Assembly: GCF_000243095.1 (NCBI RefSeq)
Contig: NZ_AHJE01000028.1
Span: forward strand, 1 to 32,321
Direction: 5' to 3'
From: Cupriavidus basilensis OR16
GTDB taxonomy: Bacteria; Pseudomonadota; Gammaproteobacteria; Burkholderiales; Burkholderiaceae
Length of the DNA stretch: 32,321 nt
A program made the translations under genes and the position numbers. Of this stretch, positions 7,747-15,274 are shown piece by piece; within the stretch, counting starts at the first letter, position 1, and the number at the start of each line of letters is the position of its first letter. Below the pieces are notes generated by a model that did no database searches, had not been told where the DNA came from, and saw only the letters and a list, made by a program, of their open reading frames with translations.

Positions 7747-8883
7747 ATGAAAATGAAACACGCCGCCCGAGTCCGGTCATGGCTGGTACCGCTCCTGGCG
7801 CTCTGGGCCATGGACTCAAATGCCGAGTTCGCACTCCACCTTTTTGGAGTGGTCGACGCCGGCGTCGACGTCGGCCGTTCTGGCAAAGGCACAACCGCCC
7901 GGCAAATCTCCGGCGGCGATGCCGGCAGCCGGTGGGGCATGGACGGCACGGAGGATCTCGGGCAGGGCCTTAGTGCCACGTTCCGGCTCGTCAGCGGCTT
8001 CGCAGCCGATGACGGCACCCTGGGCCAGGGGGGGCGCTTGTTCGGACGCGAAGCGGCGGTCGGCCTGGCCAAGAAAGAGGTTGGCAGCCTTCTCCTGGGG
8101 CGCCAGCCAACACCGGCTTCCCTGACCAACGCGAACGTGGATGCCTTCTACTGGATGGGCGGCGGAGGCTTCATCGCGCTGACGCGCAGTGGCGCGACCA
8201 CTCAACAGGTCCTCCCGCAAGTCGTAACGGCCCGCGTGGATAACGCCATCAAGTATTACTCGCCCGAGGAATGGAAGGCCGTAGCCTTTACCGCACTCTT
8301 CGCCCCCGGAGAGAGATCCGCCGAGTTGGGTGATGTGTACGGACTATCAGCCCGGTACCTTGACGGACCTTTCGACCTGAACGCCGCATGGGGCAAGCAG
8401 GACAGCGGGACAGGGGCAAGCGGAGCCATCAACTCGTTCATTGTCGGCGGCAGCTACGACGCCGGCTTCGCGAAATTCTACGCGGGCTTTACTGACGAAA
8501 AGAACGCGTGCTCAACATGTACCGGCACCCTGGCGCGCGCTGGAGGCGTAACGGGAACGTCCGCGAGCGAATTCCGGCTGGCCAATCTCGGCGTTCGGAT
8601 TCCAATCGGAAAGTTCAGTGCAATTGCCCAGGTCGTCAGAGTCAACGACCACTCCAACTACAAGGTGGACCCCGGCAACCGGAACGCGACCTGGATCGCC
8701 ATCGGTGGTGAGTACAGCTTTTCCCGCCGGACGCTGGTCTATGGCTCCCTCGCCACGATCGATAACCGAAATGGATCGCAATACGCACTGGGAAGTGGCG
8801 GCGTTCAGCGGCCGGCAAATTCGGTTGGCCCCGGCAATCCCAGGTCCACGACCGCCACGCTCGGCATCAAGCACGTTTTCTGA
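7747..8883 (+). CDS. Gram-negative general porin (porin_4 type)
   Basis: A 378-residue outer-membrane porin of the betaproteobacterial trimeric family. The chosen ATG at 7747 gives MKMKHAARVRSWLVPLLALWAMDSNAEF, a signal peptide with basic start, hydrophobic core and a likely cleavage after SNA. A longer frame from 7672 adds an unlikely leader. The mature protein opens with LHLFGVVDAGVDVG, the usual first beta strand. It contains SRWGMDGTEDLGQGLSATFRLVSGF and FGREAAVGLAKKEVGSLLLGRQ, both diagnostic of this family, and ends in TTATLGIKHVF with the terminal Phe needed for outer-membrane assembly. A CSTCTGT segment could form a loop disulfide. It is the first gene of a plus-strand group with a cupin and a binding protein, which suggests solute uptake. 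A dyad shared with two other island promoters lies upstream. Confidence 0.93.
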   Translation: MKMKHAARVRSWLVPLLALWAMDSNAEFALHLFGVVDAGVDVGRSGKGTTARQISGGDAGSRWGMDGTEDLGQGLSATFRLVSGFAADDGTLGQGGRLFGREAAVGLAKKEVGSLLLGRQPTPASLTNANVDAFYWMGGGGFIALTRSGATTQQVLPQVVTARVDNAIKYYSPEEWKAVAFTALFAPGERSAELGDVYGLSARYLDGPFDLNAAWGKQDSGTGASGAINSFIVGGSYDAGFAKFYAGFTDEKNACSTCTGTLARAGGVTGTSASEFRLANLGVRIPIGKFSAIAQVVRVNDHSNYKVDPGNRNATWIAIGGEYSFSRRTLVYGSLATIDNRNGSQYALGSGGVQRPANSVGPGNPRSTTATLGIKHVF

Positions 8884-8975
8884 GCGCGTTTTTCAGTTTC
8901 TGCCCTACCGTCATTCTTGCGCAACGCAATGCCGACAGACAATCGACTGATTCATTCCCTTTCCAAAGGCGACAG

Positions 8976-9329
8976 ATGACACCCGTAATACATACCGATT
9001 CTGCGCCATGGCGCGCGTTCGAAGCGGATACCCTCCAGGGCTACGAGCTGATGCCCAGCATCATCGGCGCGGAGTACACCGATGCGTATAGCGTCGACCT
9101 GGTGCGCGTAGCGCCGGGCGGCTACTCCGCCTCGCATATCGACAAGGCGCGCCATGCATTCTTCATCCTTGAGGGCGAAGCATCCATAACGATCGGAGAG
9201 GAAGTCCATCGTGTGAGACCTGGTTCGGTCGTCAAGATCTTGCCGGGCATCCCTCACGAGGTCAGGAACGAGAGCACGTCGACGCTTGTATTCCTTGCCA
9301 TCTACGACCCTGCGCGCGACCGCAAATAA
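8976..9329 (+). CDS. Small single-domain cupin protein 1
   Basis: A 117-residue cupin, probably cytoplasmic since no signal peptide is seen. The metal-site motifs are GGYSASHIDKARHAFFILEGE, which gives His54, His60 and Glu66, and PGSVVKILPGIPHEVRN with His94. Single-domain cupins of this size include dioxygenases, isomerases and sugar- or acid-binding sensors, and the sequence does not choose between them. It lies 92 nt after the porin and before the binding protein. A paralogue with the same GxEYTDAYxxDxVRVAxGGYSxxHID core is encoded at 11096-11494, in register so that His54, His60 and His94 coincide. The pairing of this cupin with uptake genes suggests a role in handling an imported acid or aromatic; that is inference. 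Confidence 0.88.
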   Translation: MTPVIHTDSAPWRAFEADTLQGYELMPSIIGAEYTDAYSVDLVRVAPGGYSASHIDKARHAFFILEGEASITIGEEVHRVRPGSVVKILPGIPHEVRNESTSTLVFLAIYDPARDRK

Positions 9330-9439
9330 CAAATGCGGAGCCCGGAGAAGATGTACTTGCCCGGCCAATGAACCGATATCGGGAGCACGCGTTGCCGATG
9401 TCTCCCCACAGCGCAAGGCGAACATTAAGGAGCAAGGAA

Positions 9440-10336
9440 ATGCGGATGGAATCGGATGCTCTTCTGCGAAGGCGGCTGCGAGCCACCTTTATTGCCGTTT
9501 GGTGTATTGGCGCACTGCCGGCGCGAGCAGCGGATTGGCCTGAACATCCAATCAAACTGATCACTCCTTCGACTCCCGGTGCTACACCGGACATCTTTGC
9601 CCGAATACTTGCCGAAGGCCTTCGGACGCGCCTGGGTCAGCCCGTCGTGGTCGATAACAAGCCCGGCGCGGGCGGCGCAATCGCGGTGAATGCCGTCGCC
9701 AAGGCAGACCCTGGTGGCTACACCATCGGCATCTCGCCTCCCGGCCCCCTGGTCCTGAATCGTCTCCTGAACGCCAAGCTATCCTATGATCCCGCCAAGG
9801 ATCTGTCTTATATTTCCGTTGCGGTCAAACAGGCCAACGTGCTGGTCGTGAGGAGTCCCCTGCCCGCGGCAAACGTAGGTGAGCTGATCCGGCCGGAGAT
9901 AGTGCCGATCAGCTATAGCGGGACACCTCAGGCGGTCATGGCCCTTGTTGCCGGAGAGGTTGACATGGCGTGTTTACCCGCGCAAGCCCTCTTGCCACAA
10001 CTGAAGTCAGGGAAGATCAGGGCGCTTGCCGTGGCGACGGGCGAAAGATCCAGGTTTCTGCCCACGGTCCCCTCCCTGAAGGAGGCCGGCATTTCCGGCA
10101 TCGATGCAACCTCGTGGATGGGAATCATCGCGCCAGCGAACATGCCCGCCGAGATCGTCGCCCGCCTGCGCGAAGAGACCTCTCGTGCGCTGCAGGAGCC
10201 AGGGGTCGTGTCGAAACTGGCCACGCAGTACATGGAAGTCGTGGCCTCCACACCGGAGCAGTTCGCATCCACGGTTCACGACGACCTGGCACGGTGGAGA
10301 CCGGTGGTCGAGAGTCGAAAAATCCAGTTGCGCTAG
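9440..10336 (+). CDS. Tripartite tricarboxylate (Bug/TctC) family binding protein with internal deletion
   Basis: A 298-residue periplasmic solute-binding protein of the Bug/TctC family. The ATG at 9440 is preceded by AAGGAG seven bases upstream; the longer frame from 9368 has no such signal. The leader MRMESDALLRRRLRATFIAVWCIGALPARA is a signal peptide, followed by DWPEHPIKLITPSTPGATPDIFARILAE and VVDNKPGAGGAIAVNAVAKADPGGYTI, which are family hallmarks. In normal members about 25-30 residues separate the VAELI helix from the PYxG...A segment. Here GELI (ending at about 9889) is joined directly to RPEIVPISYSGTPQAV, so part of the ligand-binding region appears to be missing in frame. No TctA/TctB membrane partner is present, as is common for Bug proteins in Burkholderiales. 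Its ligand is unknown and it may be non-functional. Confidence 0.88.
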   Translation: MRMESDALLRRRLRATFIAVWCIGALPARAADWPEHPIKLITPSTPGATPDIFARILAEGLRTRLGQPVVVDNKPGAGGAIAVNAVAKADPGGYTIGISPPGPLVLNRLLNAKLSYDPAKDLSYISVAVKQANVLVVRSPLPAANVGELIRPEIVPISYSGTPQAVMALVAGEVDMACLPAQALLPQLKSGKIRALAVATGERSRFLPTVPSLKEAGISGIDATSWMGIIAPANMPAEIVARLREETSRALQEPGVVSKLATQYMEVVASTPEQFASTVHDDLARWRPVVESRKIQLR

Positions 10337-10459
10337 GTCGCCACTCCGGCCCGGTTCGCTCTCCATGGCGAGGCGCATTCCATCCTGACGGGCCGGCTGC
10401 GCCTGTCGGCGCCGCGTCAACGGCCCCTGTTCACGCTGCGCCAACTGCGCAGTTGCCAT

Positions 10460-11020
10460 CTAGATCGCCCGGGATTTCCTGAGTGTTTCCGATGGTGACT
10501 CGCCAAACCTTTCCTTGTAAGCAATCGAAAACCTGCCGAGATGCCTGAAGCCGCAAGCGAGCGCGACATCGGCAATACGGACGGCCGCAGGCGCGGAATG
10601 CAAGACCTGCCGGGCACGCTCCAGGCGGACCGCGTGCAGGTATTGCATTGGGCTTGTCCCCTTGAATTGCTGAAAACCATCACGCAGCGTCCTGCCGGCT
10701 ACACCCACTGCCCGAGATATGTCCTCGAGCTGAAGCTTCTCCGCCAGATGTTCGGTAATGAACGCCTCCGCCCGCTTGACGAAGCCAGGCAGAGGAGCAC
10801 CGCGCCTGACCAAGCTCACCGCCCCCTCATGCGCGACCGCCAGCAACGCGAGCAGCAGCAGTTCAAGTTGCCGTGCGACGCCGGGATTCTCGCTGGCGCG
10901 AAGCAGCAGCTCCGGCGAGCTAGTCACCAGTTGAAGCTGCTGCAACCACCCGCCCAATGGCGCGCTCGCGAGCGCCATGCCATGGGGAAGCGATGACTGC
11001 TCCGGCGCCGCCGCGCCCAA
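10460..11020 (-). CDS. AraC-family regulator, N-terminally truncated
   Basis: The visible protein has an intact AraC/XylS DNA-binding domain. The first helix-turn-helix is LEDISRAVGVAGRTLRDGFQQFKG and the second is RIADVALACGFRHLGRFSIAYKERFG. Only about 80 residues precede it, against roughly 200 in full-length AraC/XylS proteins, and these match only the end of the effector domain (ELLLRASENPGVARQLELLLLALL). The frame can be followed upstream only to a stop near 11065 and has no ATG; the best start is the TTG at 11020. An ATG at 11078 with a good Shine-Dalgarno (GGAGACAGG) lies in another frame, which suggests that a deletion or frameshift removed the sensor domain after the original start. 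It follows the cupin 2 gene on the minus strand. It may be a decaying gene or a constitutive DNA-binding fragment. Confidence 0.8.
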   Translation of the reverse strand: MGAAAPEQSSLPHGMALASAPLGGWLQQLQLVTSSPELLLRASENPGVARQLELLLLALLAVAHEGAVSLVRRGAPLPGFVKRAEAFITEHLAEKLQLEDISRAVGVAGRTLRDGFQQFKGTSPMQYLHAVRLERARQVLHSAPAAVRIADVALACGFRHLGRFSIAYKERFGESPSETLRKSRAI

Positions 11021-11095
11021 GCATTCGGCGGCGCGCCGGCCGGCCTGGGTCGGCTCCGACGATCACAGGCCTTGTCATTCCTGTCTCCATAGCCG

Positions 11096-11494
11096 TCAAT
11101 CGGGATCCGCCTGATCGACGGGTATGACGACGCCGTTCTTCCTTGCGCGCATGCGCGGCGGGTCGTAGATGGTCAGCAACAGCAGCTCCGAGTCGCCCTT
11201 GTTGCGGATCGCATGCACCACACCCCGCGGAATGCGCACCACCGCCCCCGGAAGCACGTGGTGACAGGAGTCGGCAATGTCGATATCTCCCACGCCACTG
11301 ATGATGTAGAAGGCATGGTTATCGGGATCGATGTGCAACGGCGAATAGCCACCGACCGCGACCCGCACGATATCCAGGTTGTAGGCGTCCGTGTACTCGT
11401 TGCCGAGAATGTTGAAGATAAATTCGAACCCCTTCGATCCCTCGATCTGATGTGGGGTCCACGGCGTATCGAAGGTCTGCGTGACATGCTTCAT
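11096..11494 (-). CDS. Small single-domain cupin protein 2
   Basis: A 132-residue cupin starting MKHVTQTFDTPWTPHQIEG at 11494, with AAGGAG a few bases upstream. It aligns with cupin 1 (8976-9329) almost without gaps: GNEYTDAYNLDIVRVAVGGYSPLHID at 31-56, then PGAVVRIPRGVVHAIRN. His54, His60 and His94 are kept. Cupin 1's Glu66 is Ser here (ISGVGD instead of LEGEAS), so its metal site differs. A C-terminal tail of about 18 residues (RARKNGVVIPVDQADPD) is extra. It lies 61 nt downstream of the MFS transporter gene on the same strand and probably shares its promoter and the dyad at 12952-12969. Two related cupins flanking transport genes suggest two steps or two sensors for one imported compound; this is inferred. 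Confidence 0.87.
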   Translation of the reverse strand: MKHVTQTFDTPWTPHQIEGSKGFEFIFNILGNEYTDAYNLDIVRVAVGGYSPLHIDPDNHAFYIISGVGDIDIADSCHHVLPGAVVRIPRGVVHAIRNKGDSELLLLTIYDPPRMRARKNGVVIPVDQADPD

Positions 11495-11555
11495 TGTTGA
11501 ACTCCTTGCCTGAAAGTCTGTGCGCGGTGGTGCGATCCAAGGTCCGTCTTGCGGC

Positions 11556-12830
11556 CTATTCCTTACCGCGGCGCTCGTCGGCGCCCTGGCACTCCTTGAC
11601 AAGAACCATGCAGATAGCTCCGCACAATGGTCCTGCTGCGAGTACCGCGAACGCGGAGAAGAACGAACTCGTCGCCTGGAACACCAAGCCAACAAATGCG
11701 GGGGCCAGCGCGGATCCCAATTGCCACGCTGCGTTGGCAACGCCGGCGGCTGAACCGGCCTTGGCAAGTCCTGCCTGCTCGGCGACCATCGTCACCAGCA
11801 ACGGGCTGTAGATAAAGGCGCCCACACCGATGAAGGGGGCGGCGATGCGAAATGCCATCAAGTCGTGGAGCTGCCCGAACACAAGCAGCATTGCGCTGAA
11901 GAAGAGCAAGGAGACAACGGTCAGCGCCTTGCGCCTTGCGCCAAGCCGGTCCGATAGCCAGCCGACCGTCGGCTTGGCGAACAGCCCGGCGACGCCCGCC
12001 GTCGCCACGATGAAGCCCGCCTGCACGGCGGGAATGCCGTAGCCTTTGACCATCAGCGGGATCGCCCACGACGAGAACCCCAGCGTGCCCCAGAAAGCGC
12101 CGCAACCGGCCAGCGCCAGCAGCAGGAAATTGCGCGTCATCAGCGCGCCAATGCGCGCACGCAAGCCGCCACCCTCGCCGGCCTGGCCTATTGTTTCGCC
12201 GCCGGCCACGACGCCTGCACGTGGCCGGTCACGCACGGCGATGGCACAAACCAGCGCGAACACCAGCGCCAGCACGCCCAGCCCTCGGTACCCATTGCGC
12301 CAGCCGTATGCTTCGACAAAGGCCGGCAGGACCGCATTGGTCACGATGACCGCCACCGACGACGCACTCATGAAGAAGCCGAAGGCACGACCTCGCTCGT
12401 GCTTCCCAAACCATACTGTGATGAGCTTCACGCCGGCTGCATAATCAGCGCCGGCGGTCAGGCCCATGAGCGCCTGCAGCGCGAGGCCGAAAGCCAGCGA
12501 TGGCGTGTAGGAGAAGCCAAAGGTCGCGACCGATAGCCCGAGAAGCGACGTCGACAACGCGATACGGCCGCCGACGCGATCCGTCGCAAAGCCACAGACC
12601 ATATTGGAGAGCACGTAGCCGAAATAGAACGCCGTGACAAACATGCCAAGCGCCACGAGCGGCAGCGACAACGACTGGCCCATCGGAATGGCGAGAGAGC
12701 CCCAGGCGAGACGGCAGGCGGTGGACAGGACGAGCGCCGCCCAGGCGATCAGCAGAACCAGCCAGCGCAGCCTTCCCGAAGGCGGGGCATCAGCGAGTGG
12801 ATGGTAGGGGCTGAGCAAATTGGTGGTCAT
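11556..12830 (-). CDS. Major facilitator superfamily transporter
   Basis: A 424-residue inner-membrane protein with about twelve hydrophobic segments. The start MTTNLLSPYHPLADAPPSGRLRWLVLLIAWAAL at 12830 was chosen because it gives a normal MFS N-terminus just before the first membrane helix; upstream extension lacks similarity and membrane character. The loop 2-3 motif is GFATDRVGGRIAL, and its repeat in the second half is KPTVGWLSDRLGARRKALTV. WFGKHERGRAFGFFMSASSVA is typical of anion/H+ symporters that move organic acids. Cupin 2 follows after 61 nt. The upstream region carries a GTTCC-N6-GGAAC dyad shared with the porin and flavin reductase promoters, so import through porin and MFS is probably co-regulated. 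The substrate cannot be read from the sequence. Confidence 0.9.
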   Translation of the reverse strand: MTTNLLSPYHPLADAPPSGRLRWLVLLIAWAALVLSTACRLAWGSLAIPMGQSLSLPLVALGMFVTAFYFGYVLSNMVCGFATDRVGGRIALSTSLLGLSVATFGFSYTPSLAFGLALQALMGLTAGADYAAGVKLITVWFGKHERGRAFGFFMSASSVAVIVTNAVLPAFVEAYGWRNGYRGLGVLALVFALVCAIAVRDRPRAGVVAGGETIGQAGEGGGLRARIGALMTRNFLLLALAGCGAFWGTLGFSSWAIPLMVKGYGIPAVQAGFIVATAGVAGLFAKPTVGWLSDRLGARRKALTVVSLLFFSAMLLVFGQLHDLMAFRIAAPFIGVGAFIYSPLLVTMVAEQAGLAKAGSAAGVANAAWQLGSALAPAFVGLVFQATSSFFSAFAVLAAGPLCGAICMVLVKECQGADERRGKE

Positions 12831-13291
12831 CGCAAGTCTCCGTGCGCGAGGCTTCTTGTGTACTGGGCGCGCCGCGCATCGGCGTGATCGCGCACTGATC
12901 GTCATCATGCAACGAATTTGCCGTGCTCGAAGGATGGCTTTGCGAAAACGATGTTCCCAGGCTGGAACAACGCGGCTCCCGCCGCGGTTGGCCTGCCGAA
13001 CGGCGCCCTCCATACCGTCACGGCCGGAAAGGATTTCGGAGAGGCGCTGGCCACCGCTGCGCGCACTGACATGCGTGAGCGTTGGCGGTTCTGTCGGCGC
13101 GGCGCCGCTTGACGGCATTCGCTGCTCAGACGACGGTCGCGAGGTCGGCGTGGAAGGGCGTGCGAGAGTTCGCCTACACCAAGACCCGCTCGTTCAAGGC
13201 GGCCTGACCGCCCCACATTGCCGGGCGCGGCTGAGCGACGGCACTGAGGTGGCAGCGGCTGCCGGGGCACACCCGGGCCCTGCCGGCGCAC
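12831..13291. other. Intergenic region between LysR 3' end and MFS 5' end
   Basis: A 461-base stretch upstream of the MFS-cupin 2 unit, and downstream of the lysR stop. It contains the dyad at 12952-12969. Open frames on both strands (for example minus 12905-13291) have Arg/Pro/Ala-rich translations typical of non-coding high-GC DNA and match no family I know. A degraded gene fragment cannot be excluded. Confidence 0.5.
12952..12969. promoter_or_regulatory. GTTCC-N6-GGAAC dyad, site 2 (MFS-cupin promoter region)
   Basis: TGTTCC-CAGGCT-GGAACA has the same six-base arms and the same GGCT spacer end as site 1 at 7540-7557. It lies 121 nt upstream of the MFS start codon, a plausible operator position. 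The shared sequence between two distant promoters of the same island points to one regulator controlling both. Confidence 0.62.
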
Positions 13292-14182
13292 TCAGCGAGA
13301 GCCCGCGTATCGGAATCGTTCACTAAGGAAATCAATGAAGGAACGCACCTTCGGCGAGACCGTGCGATGGCGCGGAAACACGGCATGGATGTCGCGATCG
13401 CCTCGGTTCCACTGCGGCAGCACGTGCGCCAACCGGCCCGATGCGAGGTCCTCCTGGCAAAGGTAGTCGGGTAACCATCCGATACCGAGTCCCCCCAGCA
13501 AAACGGTGCGAATCGTGCTCGTATCGTTCGCCGAGAAGCGGGTGTGCACTTGCACCGTTTCGACCTCCGTGCCATCGTACAGACGCCATTCGATGTTGCC
13601 CGCGTAGATGTCGAGCAGCGAGTGCTGCGCGAGATCTGCCGGCGTCTTGGGCGCACCATGTATGTCGAGATAGGCCGGAGCGGCAAGCAGCATCAGCGAT
13701 ACTGTGCCGAGGCGCTTGGCCACCAGCCCGCTATCCTCGAGCGCGCCCGTACGGATGACTACGTCGAATTCGTCGGCCATCGGATCGATCTTGTGGCTCG
13801 TCAGCGACAAGGCGATCTGCACTTCCGGATACAGCTGCAGATAATCGGCGACCAGCGGCGCAATCATCCATTGGCCAGGCGTGACCGGCACGCTGACACG
13901 CAGCAATCCGCGCGGCGTATGACGAATCTGCCCGACCTTCTGCTCGGCCTCTTCCACGTCCAGGAGAATCTTGCGCGCGTCCTCGGCGAACAGCAGCCCC
14001 GTATCGGTCAGGGCAAGTTTGCGATTCGAACGGTACAGCAAGGCCACGCCGAGGTGCGCCTCAAGCCGCGTCAGGCTGCGACTCACGGACGATTTCGGCA
14101 TGCCCAACACCTCGGCCGCCGCGCTGACGCTCATCAACTCGCAAATTTTCGCGAAAACGCGAATGTCTACCAACTCGATCAT
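13292..14182 (-). CDS. LysR-type transcriptional regulator
   Basis: A 296-residue LysR regulator starting MIELVDIRVFAKICELMSVSAAAEVLGMPKSSVSRSLTRLEAHLGV. This contains the winged helix-turn-helix in residues 1-60 and is of normal length; the longer frame to 14257 only adds an unstructured leader. The effector-binding domain follows (RGLLRVSVPVTPGQWMIAPLVADYLQLYPEVQIALSLT, then GLGIGWLPDYLCQEDLASGRLAHVLP). Proteins with this pattern belong to the CrgA/AaeR-like group. It is divergent from the flavin reductase gene, with a 293-base promoter region containing the 14368-14383 dyad, the classical layout for a LysR protein and its target. Two more copies of that dyad lie before the MFS and porin genes, so it may govern the whole island. 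The effector is unknown. Confidence 0.92.
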   Translation of the reverse strand: MIELVDIRVFAKICELMSVSAAAEVLGMPKSSVSRSLTRLEAHLGVALLYRSNRKLALTDTGLLFAEDARKILLDVEEAEQKVGQIRHTPRGLLRVSVPVTPGQWMIAPLVADYLQLYPEVQIALSLTSHKIDPMADEFDVVIRTGALEDSGLVAKRLGTVSLMLLAAPAYLDIHGAPKTPADLAQHSLLDIYAGNIEWRLYDGTEVETVQVHTRFSANDTSTIRTVLLGGLGIGWLPDYLCQEDLASGRLAHVLPQWNRGDRDIHAVFPRHRTVSPKVRSFIDFLSERFRYAGSR

Positions 14183-14367
14183 GGATAGGCTTGGGACATG
14201 CAGTTGGTCTCCTGGCGCATGCGCAGGCGAAGACACGTCCGGGGCGCAAGACAGCAAGCCGTTTGCGCGCCGGCCGACAGCCTGACGGCGGCTGGACAGC
14301 GTACAAGTGCGCCGCGACGGCCGTCAATGCGGGTTTCCGAGCAGAGTCCTTCAACGTGTCTCCCCCC

Positions 14368-14383
14368 GTTCCCGCACGGGAAC
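14368..14383. promoter_or_regulatory. GTTCC-N6-GGAAC dyad, site 3 (flavin reductase promoter region)
   Basis: GTTCCCGCACGGGAAC has seven-base inverted arms around a two-base centre, and its outer core equals GTTCC-N6-GGAAC. It lies 92 nt upstream of the flavin reductase GTG and 185 nt from the divergent lysR start. It is the third copy of the island motif and the one adjacent to the probable regulator gene. Confidence 0.6.
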
Positions 14384-14475
14384 ACGCCGTTGCGCCGCCC
14401 CGGCTTGTCACGCCGTCACCGCGTTGCGACGATTGGGTACTCCGCCCGGCAGCAGGCGAACAAGGAGACCACGAA

Positions 14476-15006
14476 GTGCTTGATACCGTACCCATCGATC
14501 CCGAAGAATTCCGCAAGGGCTTACGTGCCTTCACCACTGGCGTGACGGTCATCTCAATGGCCGACGGCCATGGTGGCATGCACGCCATGACGGCAAGCTC
14601 GTTCGCCGCCGTCTCGGTCCAGCCTCAATTGGTTGCAGTGAGCGTCGCCAAGACGGCGAAGTCGCATGCGCTGTTGTGTGACGATTGCCTTTACACGATC
14701 AACATTCTCAGCGAAAGCCAGGCCTTTCACGGTCATTACTTCGCCAATCGCATGAGCGAGCGCTGGACGCCTCCATACCTATGGCACGTCGGCGCGCCCG
14801 TGCTCACCGGGACGATGGGCTGGTTCGTGTGCCGCCGCTGGGCGGCCTACGATGGCGGCGACCACACGATTCTCGTTGGCGAAGTGGTCAAGCTTCATCG
14901 CACCGATGACCGGCCGCTTGTGTGCAGTCGCGGTCAGTTCCATGCGCTTGGGGAGCCTGTCGATGCAGTCCATCCGGACAGTAGACGCACGCCGCTCGAT
15001 GCCTGA
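14476..15006 (+). CDS. Flavin reductase-like FMN-binding protein
   Basis: A 176-residue protein of the flavin reductase-like (DIM6/NTAB, HpaC) family, which supplies reduced flavin to a monooxygenase or transfers electrons through bound FMN. The typical opening FRKGLRAFTTGVTVISM is followed by HAMTASSFAAVSVQPQLVAVSVAKTAKSH, the flavin-binding signature, and YTINILSE. The GTG at 14476 is chosen because AAGGAG lies eight bases upstream (14462-14467) and the family N-terminus begins there; the frame upstream has no similarity. No partner oxygenase is encoded nearby. Two CDGSH iron-sulfur proteins follow after 26 nt on the same strand, so this reductase may pass electrons to them. It is divergent from lysR and probably controlled by it. 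Confidence 0.87.
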   Translation: MLDTVPIDPEEFRKGLRAFTTGVTVISMADGHGGMHAMTASSFAAVSVQPQLVAVSVAKTAKSHALLCDDCLYTINILSESQAFHGHYFANRMSERWTPPYLWHVGAPVLTGTMGWFVCRRWAAYDGGDHTILVGEVVKLHRTDDRPLVCSRGQFHALGEPVDAVHPDSRRTPLDA

Positions 15007-15032
15007 ATCCTGCCTTTTACTCAACGATTCCC

Positions 15033-15254
15033 ATGACCACCACAATTACCTTGACCGACGACGGCCCGCTGCAAGTGACGGGGGATTTCGACTTGGTAGA
15101 TGACGCCGGCGTGGCGTTTCGCCGCCGCAAGATGTGCCTGCTTTGCCGCTGTGGCCGCACGCTGCGACCACCGTTTTGCGACGCGTCGCATACGGCCGCG
15201 GAATTCGTCAGTTGCCCGCGCGCGCCCTTGCCAACGCCGATCGAAGATGCTTGA
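15033..15254 (+). CDS. CDGSH iron-sulfur domain protein 1
   Basis: A 73-residue protein with one CDGSH-type 2Fe-2S domain. The three-Cys, one-His ligand set is visible as Cys38-x-Cys40, Cys49 and His53 (LCRCGRTLRPPFCDASH). The residue normally Gly in CDG is Ala. The N-terminal TITLTDDGPLQVTGDFDLVDDAG matches the beta region seen before the cluster in bacterial members. It starts 26 nt after the flavin reductase gene with no clear Shine-Dalgarno, so it may depend on translation of the gene before it. Such proteins are small redox or cluster-transfer modules; the partner is unknown. A close paralogue follows 20 nt later. Confidence 0.88.
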   Translation: MTTTITLTDDGPLQVTGDFDLVDDAGVAFRRRKMCLLCRCGRTLRPPFCDASHTAAEFVSCPRAPLPTPIEDA

Positions 15255-15274
15255 AATCGCTGAAGAGAACAGTC

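Noticed and set aside
12905..13291. A 128-codon minus-strand open frame upstream of the MFS gene
   Set aside because: Arg- and Pro-rich with no similarity; overlapping frames on the other strand look equally random.
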